This document shows, piece by piece, positions 26,689 through 33,694 of a DNA stretch of 33,694 nt. A program made the position numbers and the translations under genes. This DNA comes from Dehalococcoidia bacterium (lineage in GTDB: Bacteria > Chloroflexota > Dehalococcoidia > UBA2979), in contig SCTU01000075.1 in the NCBI GenBank assembly GCA_004297315.1, forward strand, positions 1-33,694, given 5' to 3'. The notes below the pieces were generated by a model. That model made no database searches. It was not told where the DNA came from and saw only the letters and a program-made list of their open reading frames with translations. Numbering within the stretch: position 1 is the first letter of the stretch; each line of letters starts with the position of its first letter.

Positions 26689-27552
26689 GTGTTCCAGTCG
26701 CTGTTCCGTTCGCTCGCTCACACCGTCGAGTTGATGAAGACCTCGTGGCGCGTCCTGATGCAGGACCGCGAACTGATGGTGTTCCCCATCCTCTCGGGCA
26801 TCGTCGTCATTGTCATCGCCGGAATCTTCGCGGCGCTCGCCTTCAACCTCGGGACGTTCGACCGGCTTTCCGCGGCCCGCGAGGCAGGTGCTCAGGCGTC
26901 GTTCACCGCGGCTGACATCACGCTCGGCACAGCGCTGGCATTCAGCGTCACCGCCGTCACGGTGTTCTTCAACGCGGCACTGATCTCGGCAGCCCTGGAG
27001 CGCCTCGACGGTGGCGACCCGACGGTGCGGTCAGGCCTCCGCGTCGCAAGCCAGAGCCTCCCGGCGGTCCTCGTGTGGGCCGCGATCTCCGCGACCATTG
27101 GGCTGCTGCTCCAGGCCGCCCGCGGCCAGTCACGCGGCGGCGCCGGCGCGATGCTCGTGCGGATTGGCGTGGCGATGGTCGGTGGCATCTGGGCCTACAT
27201 GACGTTCTTCGTCGTCCCTGTGATGGTCGCGGAGCGCCTGGGCGCCGTGGCCGCGATCAAGCGCTCGAGCGCGCTGTTCCGGCAGACATGGGGGCAGCAG
27301 GCCGGGGCGTCGTTCGGCTTCGGGCTGATCTACGTCGGCGCCGCGCTCGTGACCGCAGCGGTCGCCGTCCCGTTGATGATGGTTTACCCGCTCCTCGGGA
27401 TCATCGCAGGTGGAGCAGTCTTCGCCGTCGCGTTCGGAGCGGTCGCGGCGATGGAGGGGATCTTCAAGGCCGCGCTATTCCGCTTCGCCTCCGGCCAGCC
27501 GTCCGCAGCCTTCGACGACGCCACACTGCGGTCGGCGTACCGCGCGCTCTAG
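26689..27552 (+). CDS. Multi-pass membrane protein (DUF6159-like)
   Basis: A 287-residue protein with about six membrane helices. It opens with a short amphipathic stretch (FQSLFRSLAHTVELMKTSWRVL) and PILSGIVVIVIAG, and the central LVRIGVAMVGGIWAYMTFFVVPVM plus KRSSALFRQTWG pattern fits the DUF6159/YciC-like group of glycerophospho-type integral membrane proteins whose function is unknown. GTG at 26689 follows AAGGGAGA by about six bases. A longer frame starting upstream reads antisense through the MscS gene and is not real. It converges with the DUF1684 gene. Confidence 0.75.
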   Translation: MFQSLFRSLAHTVELMKTSWRVLMQDRELMVFPILSGIVVIVIAGIFAALAFNLGTFDRLSAAREAGAQASFTAADITLGTALAFSVTAVTVFFNAALISAALERLDGGDPTVRSGLRVASQSLPAVLVWAAISATIGLLLQAARGQSRGGAGAMLVRIGVAMVGGIWAYMTFFVVPVMVAERLGAVAAIKRSSALFRQTWGQQAGASFGFGLIYVGAALVTAAVAVPLMMVYPLLGIIAGGAVFAVAFGAVAAMEGIFKAALFRFASGQPSAAFDDATLRSAYRAL

Positions 27553-27565
27553 CGATCGCGAACGG

Positions 27566-28102
27566 TCATGCGTGCGTGTCCCCGTCCGGGCCGAGGCGTT
27601 CCCCGGCGCGAATGTGGACGCGCAGGCGGTTCTCCGCCGGCGGGATCGGACATGAATACGCTGCGTTGTACGCGCAGTACGGGTGGTAGGCATAGTTGAA
27701 GTCGAGCAGCAACCGGACGCCATCCAGCACCGGGAGGTCGAGGTAGCGCCCGGCCCCGTACGTCTCGGACCCTGCACCAGCATCGACGAACGGCAGGAAG
27801 AGGTCGCCGGTGTCCGGCTGACGGAACACCGTCAACGATTGCTCGACGCCCTCGACCACGAACCGCAGGCGAGCCCAGCGCTCGTACTCGCGGTTCTGCC
27901 CGTCTGACGTCGATAGTTCGACCGCCTCGACCTCCTCGTACGGCTCGGGCGTCACCTCGAAGGCCAGGTGCGGCGCCTCTGGGTAGTACGCGAGGCCGCC
28001 GAAGTTCCGCCGACTGGGGACCGGCAACGGCGACGCAGGGTCGTCGCGGAAGAATTCGTCCTTCCCCGCCCGGTAGGTCTCTAGTTCGCTCGGCGTGCTC
28101 AT
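27566..28102 (-). CDS. DUF1684 family protein
   Basis: A 178-residue protein with the DUF1684 C-terminal signature: LLLDFNYAYHPYCAYN, then SCPIPPAENRLRVHIRAGE. The N-terminal part has ELETYRAGKDEFFRDDPASP, also common in the family. No signal peptide or helix is evident, so it is cytosolic. Function is not established for the family. Its ATG overlaps the yqeC stop by four bases, indicating one transcript with yqeC. The two are not usually linked, to my knowledge. Confidence 0.9.
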   Translation of the reverse strand: MSTPSELETYRAGKDEFFRDDPASPLPVPSRRNFGGLAYYPEAPHLAFEVTPEPYEEVEAVELSTSDGQNREYERWARLRFVVEGVEQSLTVFRQPDTGDLFLPFVDAGAGSETYGAGRYLDLPVLDGVRLLLDFNYAYHPYCAYNAAYSCPIPPAENRLRVHIRAGERLGPDGDTHA

Positions 28103-28893
28103 CTCCGCACCGGCCTCTCCAGGTCGCGCAATGCAGTCACCATGACCAGCGGGACACCAGCTTCTCGTACAGCCTCAGCGATCGCGTGCGCGGCCTCCGG
28201 GTTCGTGTCCGCCTGGTTCACCACGACGGCGAAGGGACGAGGGCCGGCATGCTTTCGCCCGCCCTCCTCGTGCGCCAGCACGCGCGCGACCAGCGCAGCA
28301 TCGCACATGGCGCCTGGCGGCAGCCCCGGCACGATTGCGCGCACGCGCTCCGGCCGGTGGACGTGCGCCCCATCCAGCGGCTGGCCGAGGACGCTCGCGC
28401 CGACGACGGCGACGATATGCGTCGCGGCGTCCGGGATGACCGGCTCGTGTTCTGCCGGGGCCTTGAACGCGCGCGCCCGGCTGCCGTCTGCCTCGACCAG
28501 CACGGCGTCGACGCCCTCGACGGCCGCGAGCGGAGCGACATCCTCCGACGCGATGGGTGCGAGGCGTCCCGCAGGCTGCGGCTCGACGCCCGCCACCACG
28601 AGCACGCCGCGCTCGCCCGCGGCCTGCGCGACCGCCGACGCTGCCGCGCCGGGGCGCGCCTCGACCAGCGAGGGCATCTGCCAGCCGTGCGGCGCCGGCG
28701 TGAAGCGCGCCGTGCCGGTGACGATCGCCCGGCCGCCGAGCGCGGCGACCTCGCGCGCCAGCGCGTACACGAGCGAGGTCTTCCCGCCAGCCCCGACGAC
28801 AGCAACCACGGGGACGCCTCGCGCCTCGTGCAGGGCAAGGGCGTGCCATAGCGGTGCGCGCTGGCGCGCGCCGGCGTCGGCGTTCCGTATCAT
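28099..28893 (-). CDS. yqeC: YqeC-like putative selenium/molybdenum-hydroxylase accessory protein
   Basis: A 264-residue P-loop protein: VVGAGGKTS (32-40) binds nucleotide and VEADGSRARAFKAPAEHEPVIP is the family's core motif. YqeC proteins are found with molybdenum hydroxylases and are thought to help insert or modify their cofactor. The ATG at 28893 is chosen; upstream GTG (28914) and TTG (28959) would collide further with mobA, and no strong ribosome site is seen for any. It lies head-to-head with mobA, consistent with shared control of molybdenum enzymes. The stop overlaps the DUF1684 start. Confidence 0.82.
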   Translation of the reverse strand: MIRNADAGARQRAPLWHALALHEARGVPVVAVVGAGGKTSLVYALAREVAALGGRAIVTGTARFTPAPHGWQMPSLVEARPGAAASAVAQAAGERGVLVVAGVEPQPAGRLAPIASEDVAPLAAVEGVDAVLVEADGSRARAFKAPAEHEPVIPDAATHIVAVVGASVLGQPLDGAHVHRPERVRAIVPGLPPGAMCDAALVARVLAHEEGGRKHAGPRPFAVVVNQADTNPEAAHAIAEAVREAGVPLVMVTALRDLERPVRR

Positions 28894-28949
28894 CGACGAA
28901 GGTCTTGGACTCACCGAGCGATGGTAGTGCCGCGCGGACGGCGGTACGG

Positions 28950-29609
28950 ATGGGGGCAAGATTGGCGGCCGAAGCGGATGTGAGCGCCATCATCCTCGCG
29001 GGCGGCCGTTCCTCGCGCATGGGAGAGGACAAGGCGTCGATCGTCCTCCACGGCACGACGCTGCTTCAGCGCGTCGTAAGTGCGGCCGCCGGGGCGGCAT
29101 CGCAGATCGTGCTCGTGCGTGCGCCGGGACAGGCGCTTCCCGCCGTCACGGCCCCCTGCCCGGTCGTGACCGTCGCCGACGCGGTCGCAGGCGAGGGACC
29201 GCTGTTCGGGATGGCGACGGGGCTCGCCGCCGCCACCGGCGAACGCTGCCTCGTGCTCGGCGTGGACATGCCGTTCCTCCAGCCCGCCCTGCTGCGATTG
29301 CTGGCAGGACGGCTGCGCGACGTGCGGGCGGAGTCGGGCGGGCGCTGGGTCGTGCCGATCGCGGAGCGCCGTCCGCAGCCGCTCTGCTCCGCGATCGCCC
29401 GCGACGCGCTCCCCGTCCTACGCGCGCACCTCGACGCTGGCGACCGGGCACCGATGTCCGTTGCCGCAGACCTCGGTCTCGCACGTCTCGACGAGGCCGC
29501 CTGGCGTGCCGCGGACCCCAGCGGCCAGTCGTTCATGGACGTGGACACGCCGGGCGCGCTGGACGCAGCCCGGCAGCATCAACCGGAGCGCCCAGCGCAC
29601 GGAGTCTGA
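28950..29609 (+). CDS. mobA: MobA-like nucleotidyltransferase (molybdenum cofactor guanylyltransferase)
   Basis: A 219-residue protein with the diagnostic N-terminal motif ILAGGRSSRMGEDKA (15-29), which binds GTP or CTP and Mg2+, and VLGVDMPFLQP with the metal-binding Asp. The enzyme attaches GMP (or CMP, in MocA) to molybdopterin. Sequence alone does not separate MobA from MocA; the divergent yqeC, a molybdenum-hydroxylase accessory gene, makes a MocA-type role plausible. The ATG at 28950 starts 15 residues before the motif. The two divergent starts are only 56 bases apart. Confidence 0.8.
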   Translation: MGARLAAEADVSAIILAGGRSSRMGEDKASIVLHGTTLLQRVVSAAAGAASQIVLVRAPGQALPAVTAPCPVVTVADAVAGEGPLFGMATGLAAATGERCLVLGVDMPFLQPALLRLLAGRLRDVRAESGGRWVVPIAERRPQPLCSAIARDALPVLRAHLDAGDRAPMSVAADLGLARLDEAAWRAADPSGQSFMDVDTPGALDAARQHQPERPAHGV

Positions 29610-29635
29610 ACACAGAACCCGCTGGAAGGCGCCGG

Positions 29636-29842
29636 TCAGCGACCGCCGTGCCTCTGGTCTTCACCTCGGACTTGAAGGCTTGGTGGCTCTCCCTGCGTGC
29701 CGGCCTGCGCTTCGTCCACGTCCGGTGCGACAAACCGCCCCGTCCGTTCTGGCGTGTGGCGGGCACCGGGGACGTGACGCACCGGCTGGTCCGGGAGGGT
29801 GTCTTCCTCGCCTGGTTGCATCCAGGGTTGCTCGTTCGTCAT
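29636..29842 (-). CDS. Small hydrophilic protein of unknown function (68 aa)
   Basis: The ATG at 29842 follows a perfect AGGAGG (29849-29854) by six bases, better than most neighbours. The product is polar, with many Pro, Glu, Gln and Arg (MTNEQPWMQPGEEDTLPDQP at the start) and looks disordered. No domain or helix is recognised. It fills the space between mobA (convergent, 26 bases) and the lamin-tail gene (divergent). A long plus-strand frame over the same bases has no ribosome site, so the minus-strand reading is preferred. Confidence 0.6.
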   Translation of the reverse strand: MTNEQPWMQPGEEDTLPDQPVRHVPGARHTPERTGRFVAPDVDEAQAGTQGEPPSLQVRGEDQRHGGR

Positions 29843-29848
29843 CGCCGT

Positions 29849-29854
29849 CCTCCT
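29849..29854 (-). promoter_or_regulatory. Strong ribosome binding site of the 68-residue gene
   Basis: AGGAGG six bases before the ATG at 29842 on the minus strand. It is the main reason to accept this small gene over the overlapping plus-strand frame. Confidence 0.7.
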
Positions 29855-30079
29855 GGACGCTACAACGTGCCACCGCCGGGGTGTCGTCGAGGTAACGCCT
29901 CGGCCCGCAGCCGTTGCGATTGTGTGCCGGTACGCCGGTCCCGCTCGCTCTGCGCGGGCCCGCGGATTTGCCGCCGGGTACCCTCCCCCCTTTCTGTGCG
30001 CTACCGTGCGCGCGCGGCGTCCGCGGCTCGTCATGGAAACGAGGCGGTTCCCCAACGTCGCGGGGCGGGGCGGAGGACC

Positions 30080-32125
30080 GTGCGACGGCGCACTCGAGTC
30101 TCGATCGGCGCGTCCGTCGCGGGCATCACGCTCGCGCTGTCGGCCCGCTCGCCCGCGTTCTCCGATGCCTACGCGCTGGCCAACGGCGGCTTTGAAGGCG
30201 GCGCGGCCGGATGGGCGCCTCCGGTTGGCGCGGTGCTCGCCGTCGATGCCTCGACCGCACCCGCCGAGGGCGCCAGCGCCGCCCATCTGACCTCGACCGG
30301 CGCGGGGCAAATGTCGCTGACGAGCCAGTATTGGCAATCGCCGGACGCCACGGCGTTCATGTCGTATTCACTGGCCGCGCTCGTGCGTGACAACGACGCC
30401 GCGACGTCCGCGGTCACAGCGCGGCTCGCGGTACTCGACGTGGACCAACGAGTCCTGGACGAAGCCATCAGTCTGCTCGGCGGGAGCGACAGCGCCCCGT
30501 ACCGCCCGATCGCAACGGGCTCGCTCCTGGCGCCTGCCGGGGCGAAGTACCTGCGCGTCACGTTCTCCGCGCAGGCCTCAGCCGCCGGCGCGCGGTTCTC
30601 AGTCGACGGCGTGACGATTACGGCTACCGCGCCGGCCACCCCGATCCCCACGCCCGAGGCACCACCACCCGCGCCCGCCGAGCCGGAGCCGCCCGAGAGC
30701 GTCGCCACACCGACGTCCACACCAACGCCGACTCCGACGCCTCGTTCGACCTCTACGCCGCGGCCTTCGGCGACGCCGCGCATGACCGCGACGCCCACCC
30801 TCACACCGACGGCGGCGCCCCCACCGGGCACAACGCTGCGTAACGCGAATTTCGAGCAGGGCGTCGCGGGGTGGAGCGTCGTCCGCGGCCGCCTGACGGC
30901 CGCCCCCGTGATCGACGGGCTGGGTGCATCGTTGGTACTTACCGCAGACGACCGAGGGACGGCCTGGGTGCAGCAGACCGTCGCGGTCACGCCCGGGAGC
31001 TGGTCGAGCGCCAGCGCCCTCCTCTTGCCGTATGACGGCGTCGAGGCGGCATGGCTCCGGATCGCCTGGTACGCCAGCGCGGACGGCGGTGGAGCGCAGC
31101 TCAGCAGCGAGGACTCGCCCGCCGTCGCCTCTGCCGCACCGCATGCCTTCGTGCAGACCGGCGCGTACGAGGTCGTCTCGACCGGGCCGGTGCAGGCGCC
31201 GGCGGAGGCGCACAGCGCGCGCGTCCGCGTCCTGCTGCGCGCGGCTGGCGACCGCGGGGCATCGGTCCTCATCGACGACGTCACCTTCGAGGCGGCGGAA
31301 CCCGGGGACGCCTCGCCGGTCGCCTCGGCACCCGCGGCACGCATCCGCGCGACGCCGGCCGGCACGCCTGCGCGGCCTGCAGAAGACGCGGCTCGCCTCG
31401 CGGCCACCCCGTCCCCCCTGAACCCGCCCGCGCCGCCGCCGGCGCCGCTCTCTGAGACGCGGGTTGGCGGCCCGGCGGCGCGTGCGCTCCGGATCACGGA
31501 GGTGATGAGCAATCCGCAAGAGTCGGGGGCCGATGGCGACTTCGAGTGGGTTGAGGTGATGAACACTGGCCAGAGCGCAGTCGACCTCGCGGGCCTCGTC
31601 CTGAGCGACCGGCGGTCGGGCAGCGTGCTGCCGCGCTACACGCTCGGGCCGGGCGTGGTCGCTGTCGTCGCCGCGTCGGGTGCTCGGTTGCCTGAGGGCA
31701 CGCCGGTCGTCCGGCTTCCCGGCATGATCGGAAACAGCCTCGGCAACACCGGCGACCGAGTTGCCCTGATCGGCGCTGACGGGCGCGAGATCGACGCGCT
31801 CGCCTACGGGGAGGGTGCCGAGGACGGCGAGGCGGCGGCGCCCGCGCCCGGGCCGGGCCAGTCGCTCGAGCGACTCTTCTCGCCCTCGGGCGTCCTGCTG
31901 GACGTACGCGTGACCGACACGCCGACGCCGGGCCTCCCGCCCGTGCCGGCGAGGGCCCGCGCGACCGAGGCGTCCGATCCGGGATCCGGCCCAACGGCAC
32001 TCGCGGGCCTCGGCGATGGCACTCCCACCTGGGTGGTGCTCGTCGCGCTTGCGGGCGGCCTGCTGGCGGGCGCGGCGGCCACCCGAGCGATCTCTGTCAT
32101 ACGCGGGCGGGACGGAAACCTGTGA
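30080..32125 (+). CDS. Secreted, membrane-anchored lamin-tail-domain (LTD) protein
   Basis: A 681-residue protein. An N-terminal signal peptide (RRRTRVSIGASVAGITLALS) is followed by a carbohydrate-binding-like beta domain (NGGFEGGAAGW), a Thr/Pro-rich spacer, a second like domain (LRNANFEQGVAGW), and then a lamin-tail domain at about 469-580 (RITEVMSNPQ, DFEWVEVMNTG, NTGDRVALIGADG). A C-terminal helix (about 649-670, VVLVALAGGLLAGAAATRAI) with an Arg/Lys tail anchors it in the membrane. Bacterial LTD proteins are surface or secreted and often tied to nucleases or wall attachment; no nuclease motif is visible here. GTG at 30080 after GGAGG (3 bases) excludes the longer upstream frame. Function unknown beyond surface location. 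Confidence 0.8.
   Translation: MRRRTRVSIGASVAGITLALSARSPAFSDAYALANGGFEGGAAGWAPPVGAVLAVDASTAPAEGASAAHLTSTGAGQMSLTSQYWQSPDATAFMSYSLAALVRDNDAATSAVTARLAVLDVDQRVLDEAISLLGGSDSAPYRPIATGSLLAPAGAKYLRVTFSAQASAAGARFSVDGVTITATAPATPIPTPEAPPPAPAEPEPPESVATPTSTPTPTPTPRSTSTPRPSATPRMTATPTLTPTAAPPPGTTLRNANFEQGVAGWSVVRGRLTAAPVIDGLGASLVLTADDRGTAWVQQTVAVTPGSWSSASALLLPYDGVEAAWLRIAWYASADGGGAQLSSEDSPAVASAAPHAFVQTGAYEVVSTGPVQAPAEAHSARVRVLLRAAGDRGASVLIDDVTFEAAEPGDASPVASAPAARIRATPAGTPARPAEDAARLAATPSPLNPPAPPPAPLSETRVGGPAARALRITEVMSNPQESGADGDFEWVEVMNTGQSAVDLAGLVLSDRRSGSVLPRYTLGPGVVAVVAASGARLPEGTPVVRLPGMIGNSLGNTGDRVALIGADGREIDALAYGEGAEDGEAAAPAPGPGQSLERLFSPSGVLLDVRVTDTPTPGLPPVPARARATEASDPGSGPTALAGLGDGTPTWVVLVALAGGLLAGAAATRAISVIRGRDGNL
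30706..30825 (+). repeat. Low-complexity Thr/Pro-coding tract
   Basis: Repeats of ACGCC/ACGCCG-like units code for Thr-Pro-Thr-Pro and Ser/Arg-Thr-Pro runs that join two beta domains of the LTD protein. It is probably an extended, possibly glycosylated wall-spanning spacer. Confidence 0.75.
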
Positions 32126-32165
32126 CGGCGGGGCTCGCTGTTACGATCGATGTGGAGGCCGCCGC

Positions 32166-33089
32166 ATGCCGCACACCATCCTGCTCGCGGAACCGCGCGG
32201 CTTCTGCGCCGGGGTTGTCCGCGCGATCGACGTCCTGAACCAGGTCCTCGACGCCGAATCCGGCCCCGTGTACGCGTTCCACGAGATCGTGCACAACCGC
32301 TACGTGGTCGACGGGTTTCGGGAGCGTGGCGCGATCTTCGTAGAGTCGGTAGACGAAGTCCCGGTGGGGTCGCGGATCGTCTTCTCCGCCCACGGGGTAG
32401 CCCCCGACGTCATTGCCTCGGCGCGTGACCGAGGCTTGCGGGTGATCGACGCCACCTGCCCGCTCGTGACGAAGGTGCACCTCGAAGCAAAGAAGGCGGC
32501 GAAAGACGGCTTCGAGATCCTGCTCGTGGGCCACGAGGGACATGACGAGGTCGAGGGGACGAAGGGCGAAGCGCCCGACCGCACGCGCGTGGTGGACAGC
32601 CGGCGCGACGTGCAAGCCCTCGGCGAGCCGGGACGGCCGGTCTTCGTCGTGACCCAGACCACGCTCTCGGTGGACGACACCGCGGACACCATCGCTGCGG
32701 TGCGGGAGCGCTTCCCATCCGCGCAGATCCGCAACGACATCTGCTACGCGACGACGAACCGCCAGTCGGCGGTCAAGGTGCTGGCGGAGCGCGCTGGCTT
32801 GGTCATCGTGGTCGGCTCGGCGAACTCCTCGAACTCCGTGCGACTGTGCGAGGTGGCCCGCTCGATGGGCACGCCGGCCTACCGCGTGGACGGCATCGCG
32901 GAGATCGACCCCGCCTGGTACGAGGGCGTCGCGGTCGTCGGCCTGACCGCTGGCGCCTCCGTGCCGGACGACCTCCTGCAACCGATCATCGAGGACCTCC
33001 GCGCGCGCGGCGTCACACGGATCGAACCGGTCGTCGTGGCGGAGGAGACAGTGGAGTTCCGGCTGCCGGAGGAACTCGAAGCGCGCTAG
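32166..33089 (+). CDS. ispH: 4-hydroxy-3-methylbut-2-enyl diphosphate reductase
   Basis: A 307-residue iron-sulfur enzyme, the last step of the MEP isoprenoid pathway, turning HMBPP into IPP and DMAPP. The three cluster cysteines are present: Cys14 (GFCAGV), Cys98 (DATCPLV) and Cys193 (NDICYATTNRQ). Substrate residues His43 (IVHN), His76 (SAHG), His126 and Glu128 (HDEVEGT) and SSNS near 270 also match. GGAGG lies seven bases before the ATG at 32166; a longer frame has no site. The stop shares CTAG with the convergent response regulator. It is a complete, normal enzyme, so this cell uses the MEP route. Confidence 0.95.
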   Translation: MPHTILLAEPRGFCAGVVRAIDVLNQVLDAESGPVYAFHEIVHNRYVVDGFRERGAIFVESVDEVPVGSRIVFSAHGVAPDVIASARDRGLRVIDATCPLVTKVHLEAKKAAKDGFEILLVGHEGHDEVEGTKGEAPDRTRVVDSRRDVQALGEPGRPVFVVTQTTLSVDDTADTIAAVRERFPSAQIRNDICYATTNRQSAVKVLAERAGLVIVVGSANSSNSVRLCEVARSMGTPAYRVDGIAEIDPAWYEGVAVVGLTAGASVPDDLLQPIIEDLRARGVTRIEPVVVAEETVEFRLPEELEAR

Positions 33090-33694
33090 CGGATCACGTA
33101 CCCCACGCCGCGGATCGTGGTCACGATCTGGCCAGCCCCACTTCGCGCGAGCTTGGCGCGCAGACGCGAGATGTGCGCCTCCACGAAATTGCGCGATCCG
33201 AACGTCTCGTAGCCCCAGATCGCGAGCGACAGCGCGTCCGGACTGACGACCTCGCCTCGGCGGTGCAGCAGAAGGCGCAGGACGGCGAACTCCTTGGGCG
33301 TGAGCTCCAGCGGCACGCGCTGGACGAGCACCTCGTGCGACCGCAGCCGGAGGACGAGGCCGCCGGGGCCTTCGAGTTCCTCGACCGCGAAGCCTTCCGT
33401 CCCGCGCGCGCGGCGAAGGAGGGCGCGGGCCCGCCGGCCCAGTTCAGGCACCTCTGCGGGCTTCAAGAGGTAGTCGTCTGCGCCGAGGTCAAGGCCGGAG
33501 ACGCGGTCCGCGACGTTCCCCTTGCTCGTGGTGATGATCACGGGCAGGCCGCTGCGTTCACGCAGGCGGCGAAGCGTCTCGAACCCCGAACGTCCGGGGA
33601 GGTCGATATCGAGGATGACGAGGTCGAACTCGCCCCGGTCGAGCGCCGCAAGCGCAGCCTCGCCGGAATCGGCCACTGAGACACGCGCACCGTC
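33086..33694 (-). CDS. OmpR/PhoB-family response regulator, 5' truncated by window edge
   Basis: The window holds 202 residues, missing about 20 at the N terminus including the first acidic pair. The receiver domain has the phospho-acceptor Asp in LVILDIDLPG, the switch Thr/Ser in VIITTSKG and the conserved Lys in YLLKPAE. The output is an OmpR-type winged helix: LELTPKEFAVLRLLLHRRGEV and NFVEAHISRLRAKL with the IRGVGYVI wing. It is a DNA-binding transcription regulator, normally driven by a histidine kinase that would lie outside the window. The Phe usual after Lys-Pro is missing (KPAEVPEL). Its stop overlaps ispH in CTAG. Confidence 0.92.
   Translation of the reverse strand, partial: DGARVSVADSGEAALAALDRGEFDLVILDIDLPGRSGFETLRRLRERSGLPVIITTSKGNVADRVSGLDLGADDYLLKPAEVPELGRRARALLRRARGTEGFAVEELEGPGGLVLRLRSHEVLVQRVPLELTPKEFAVLRLLLHRRGEVVSPDALSLAIWGYETFGSRNFVEAHISRLRAKLARSGAGQIVTTIRGVGYVIR

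Noticed and set aside
29648..30079. Upstream extension of the LTD protein frame to an ATG at 29648
   Set aside because: No ribosome site, Arg/Cys-rich unlikely sequence, and a signal peptide begins right after the GTG at 30080, which has GGAGG. The minus-strand 68-residue gene explains part of the region better.

Overview
The window is very GC-rich, densely coded bacterial chromosome with 29 supported or candidate protein-coding genes, two of them cut by the window edges. No rRNA, tRNA, CRISPR array or transposase was seen. The gene style points to a high-GC Chloroflexota-like bacterium: an ECF sigma factor paired with a Thr/Pro-rich FecR-type membrane protein, a fused double CaiB/BaiF CoA-transferase beside MaoC-like dehydratases, a lamin-tail-domain surface protein, and many MFS exporters. 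This placement is inferred from gene content; a high-GC actinobacterium is the main alternative.

Layout. 1-1236: the end of an FAD-dependent 2-hydroxyacid oxidase (LhgO-like) and a 37-residue membrane peptide. 1363-6148: an acyl-CoA cluster made of two hot-dog dehydratases, a strong terminator, a tandem CoA-transferase and an Eis-like acetyltransferase. 6145-10649 (minus): two alpha/beta hydrolases and two MFS exporters. 10719-14011: a copper-response operon with a CsoR-type operator, an HMA/Cys-rich protein, csoR and copA. 14022-18339 (minus): a CPA2 antiporter, a possible 28-residue membrane peptide, then a TPR gene and an ammonium transporter carrying an extra N-terminal membrane/PH-like module. 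18635-20322: an MFS gene lying between two imperfect 100-bp direct repeats, each the 3' end of an SDR gene. 20223-22711: an SDR lacking the usual Tyr and Lys, a VOC protein and argC. 22966-25532: an ECF sigma factor and FecR-domain protein. 25536-28102: an MscS channel, a multi-pass membrane protein and a DUF1684 protein. 28099-29609: yqeC and mobA, divergent, both for molybdenum enzymes. 29636-33694: a 68-residue hydrophilic protein, the lamin-tail surface protein, ispH and a truncated OmpR-type response regulator.

How the genes work together. The copper operon is a self-contained sense-and-export unit: CsoR with the Cu(I) Cys-His-Cys ligand set, CopA, and a two-domain metal-binding protein whose C-terminal Cys-rich half I do not recognise. 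The TPR and Amt genes form a tight two-gene operon in which the Amt has gained a cytosolic regulatory-looking domain joined through a signal-peptide-like helix. The MaoC pair and CoA-transferase suggest activation and hydration of an unknown acyl-CoA.

Points most worth a second look: the Amt fusion with a possible internal cleavage site, the two-domain copper protein, the CoA-transferase with the catalytic Asp absent from both halves, and the repeat-flanked MFS cassette whose left repeat differs from the intact gene mostly at synonymous positions.
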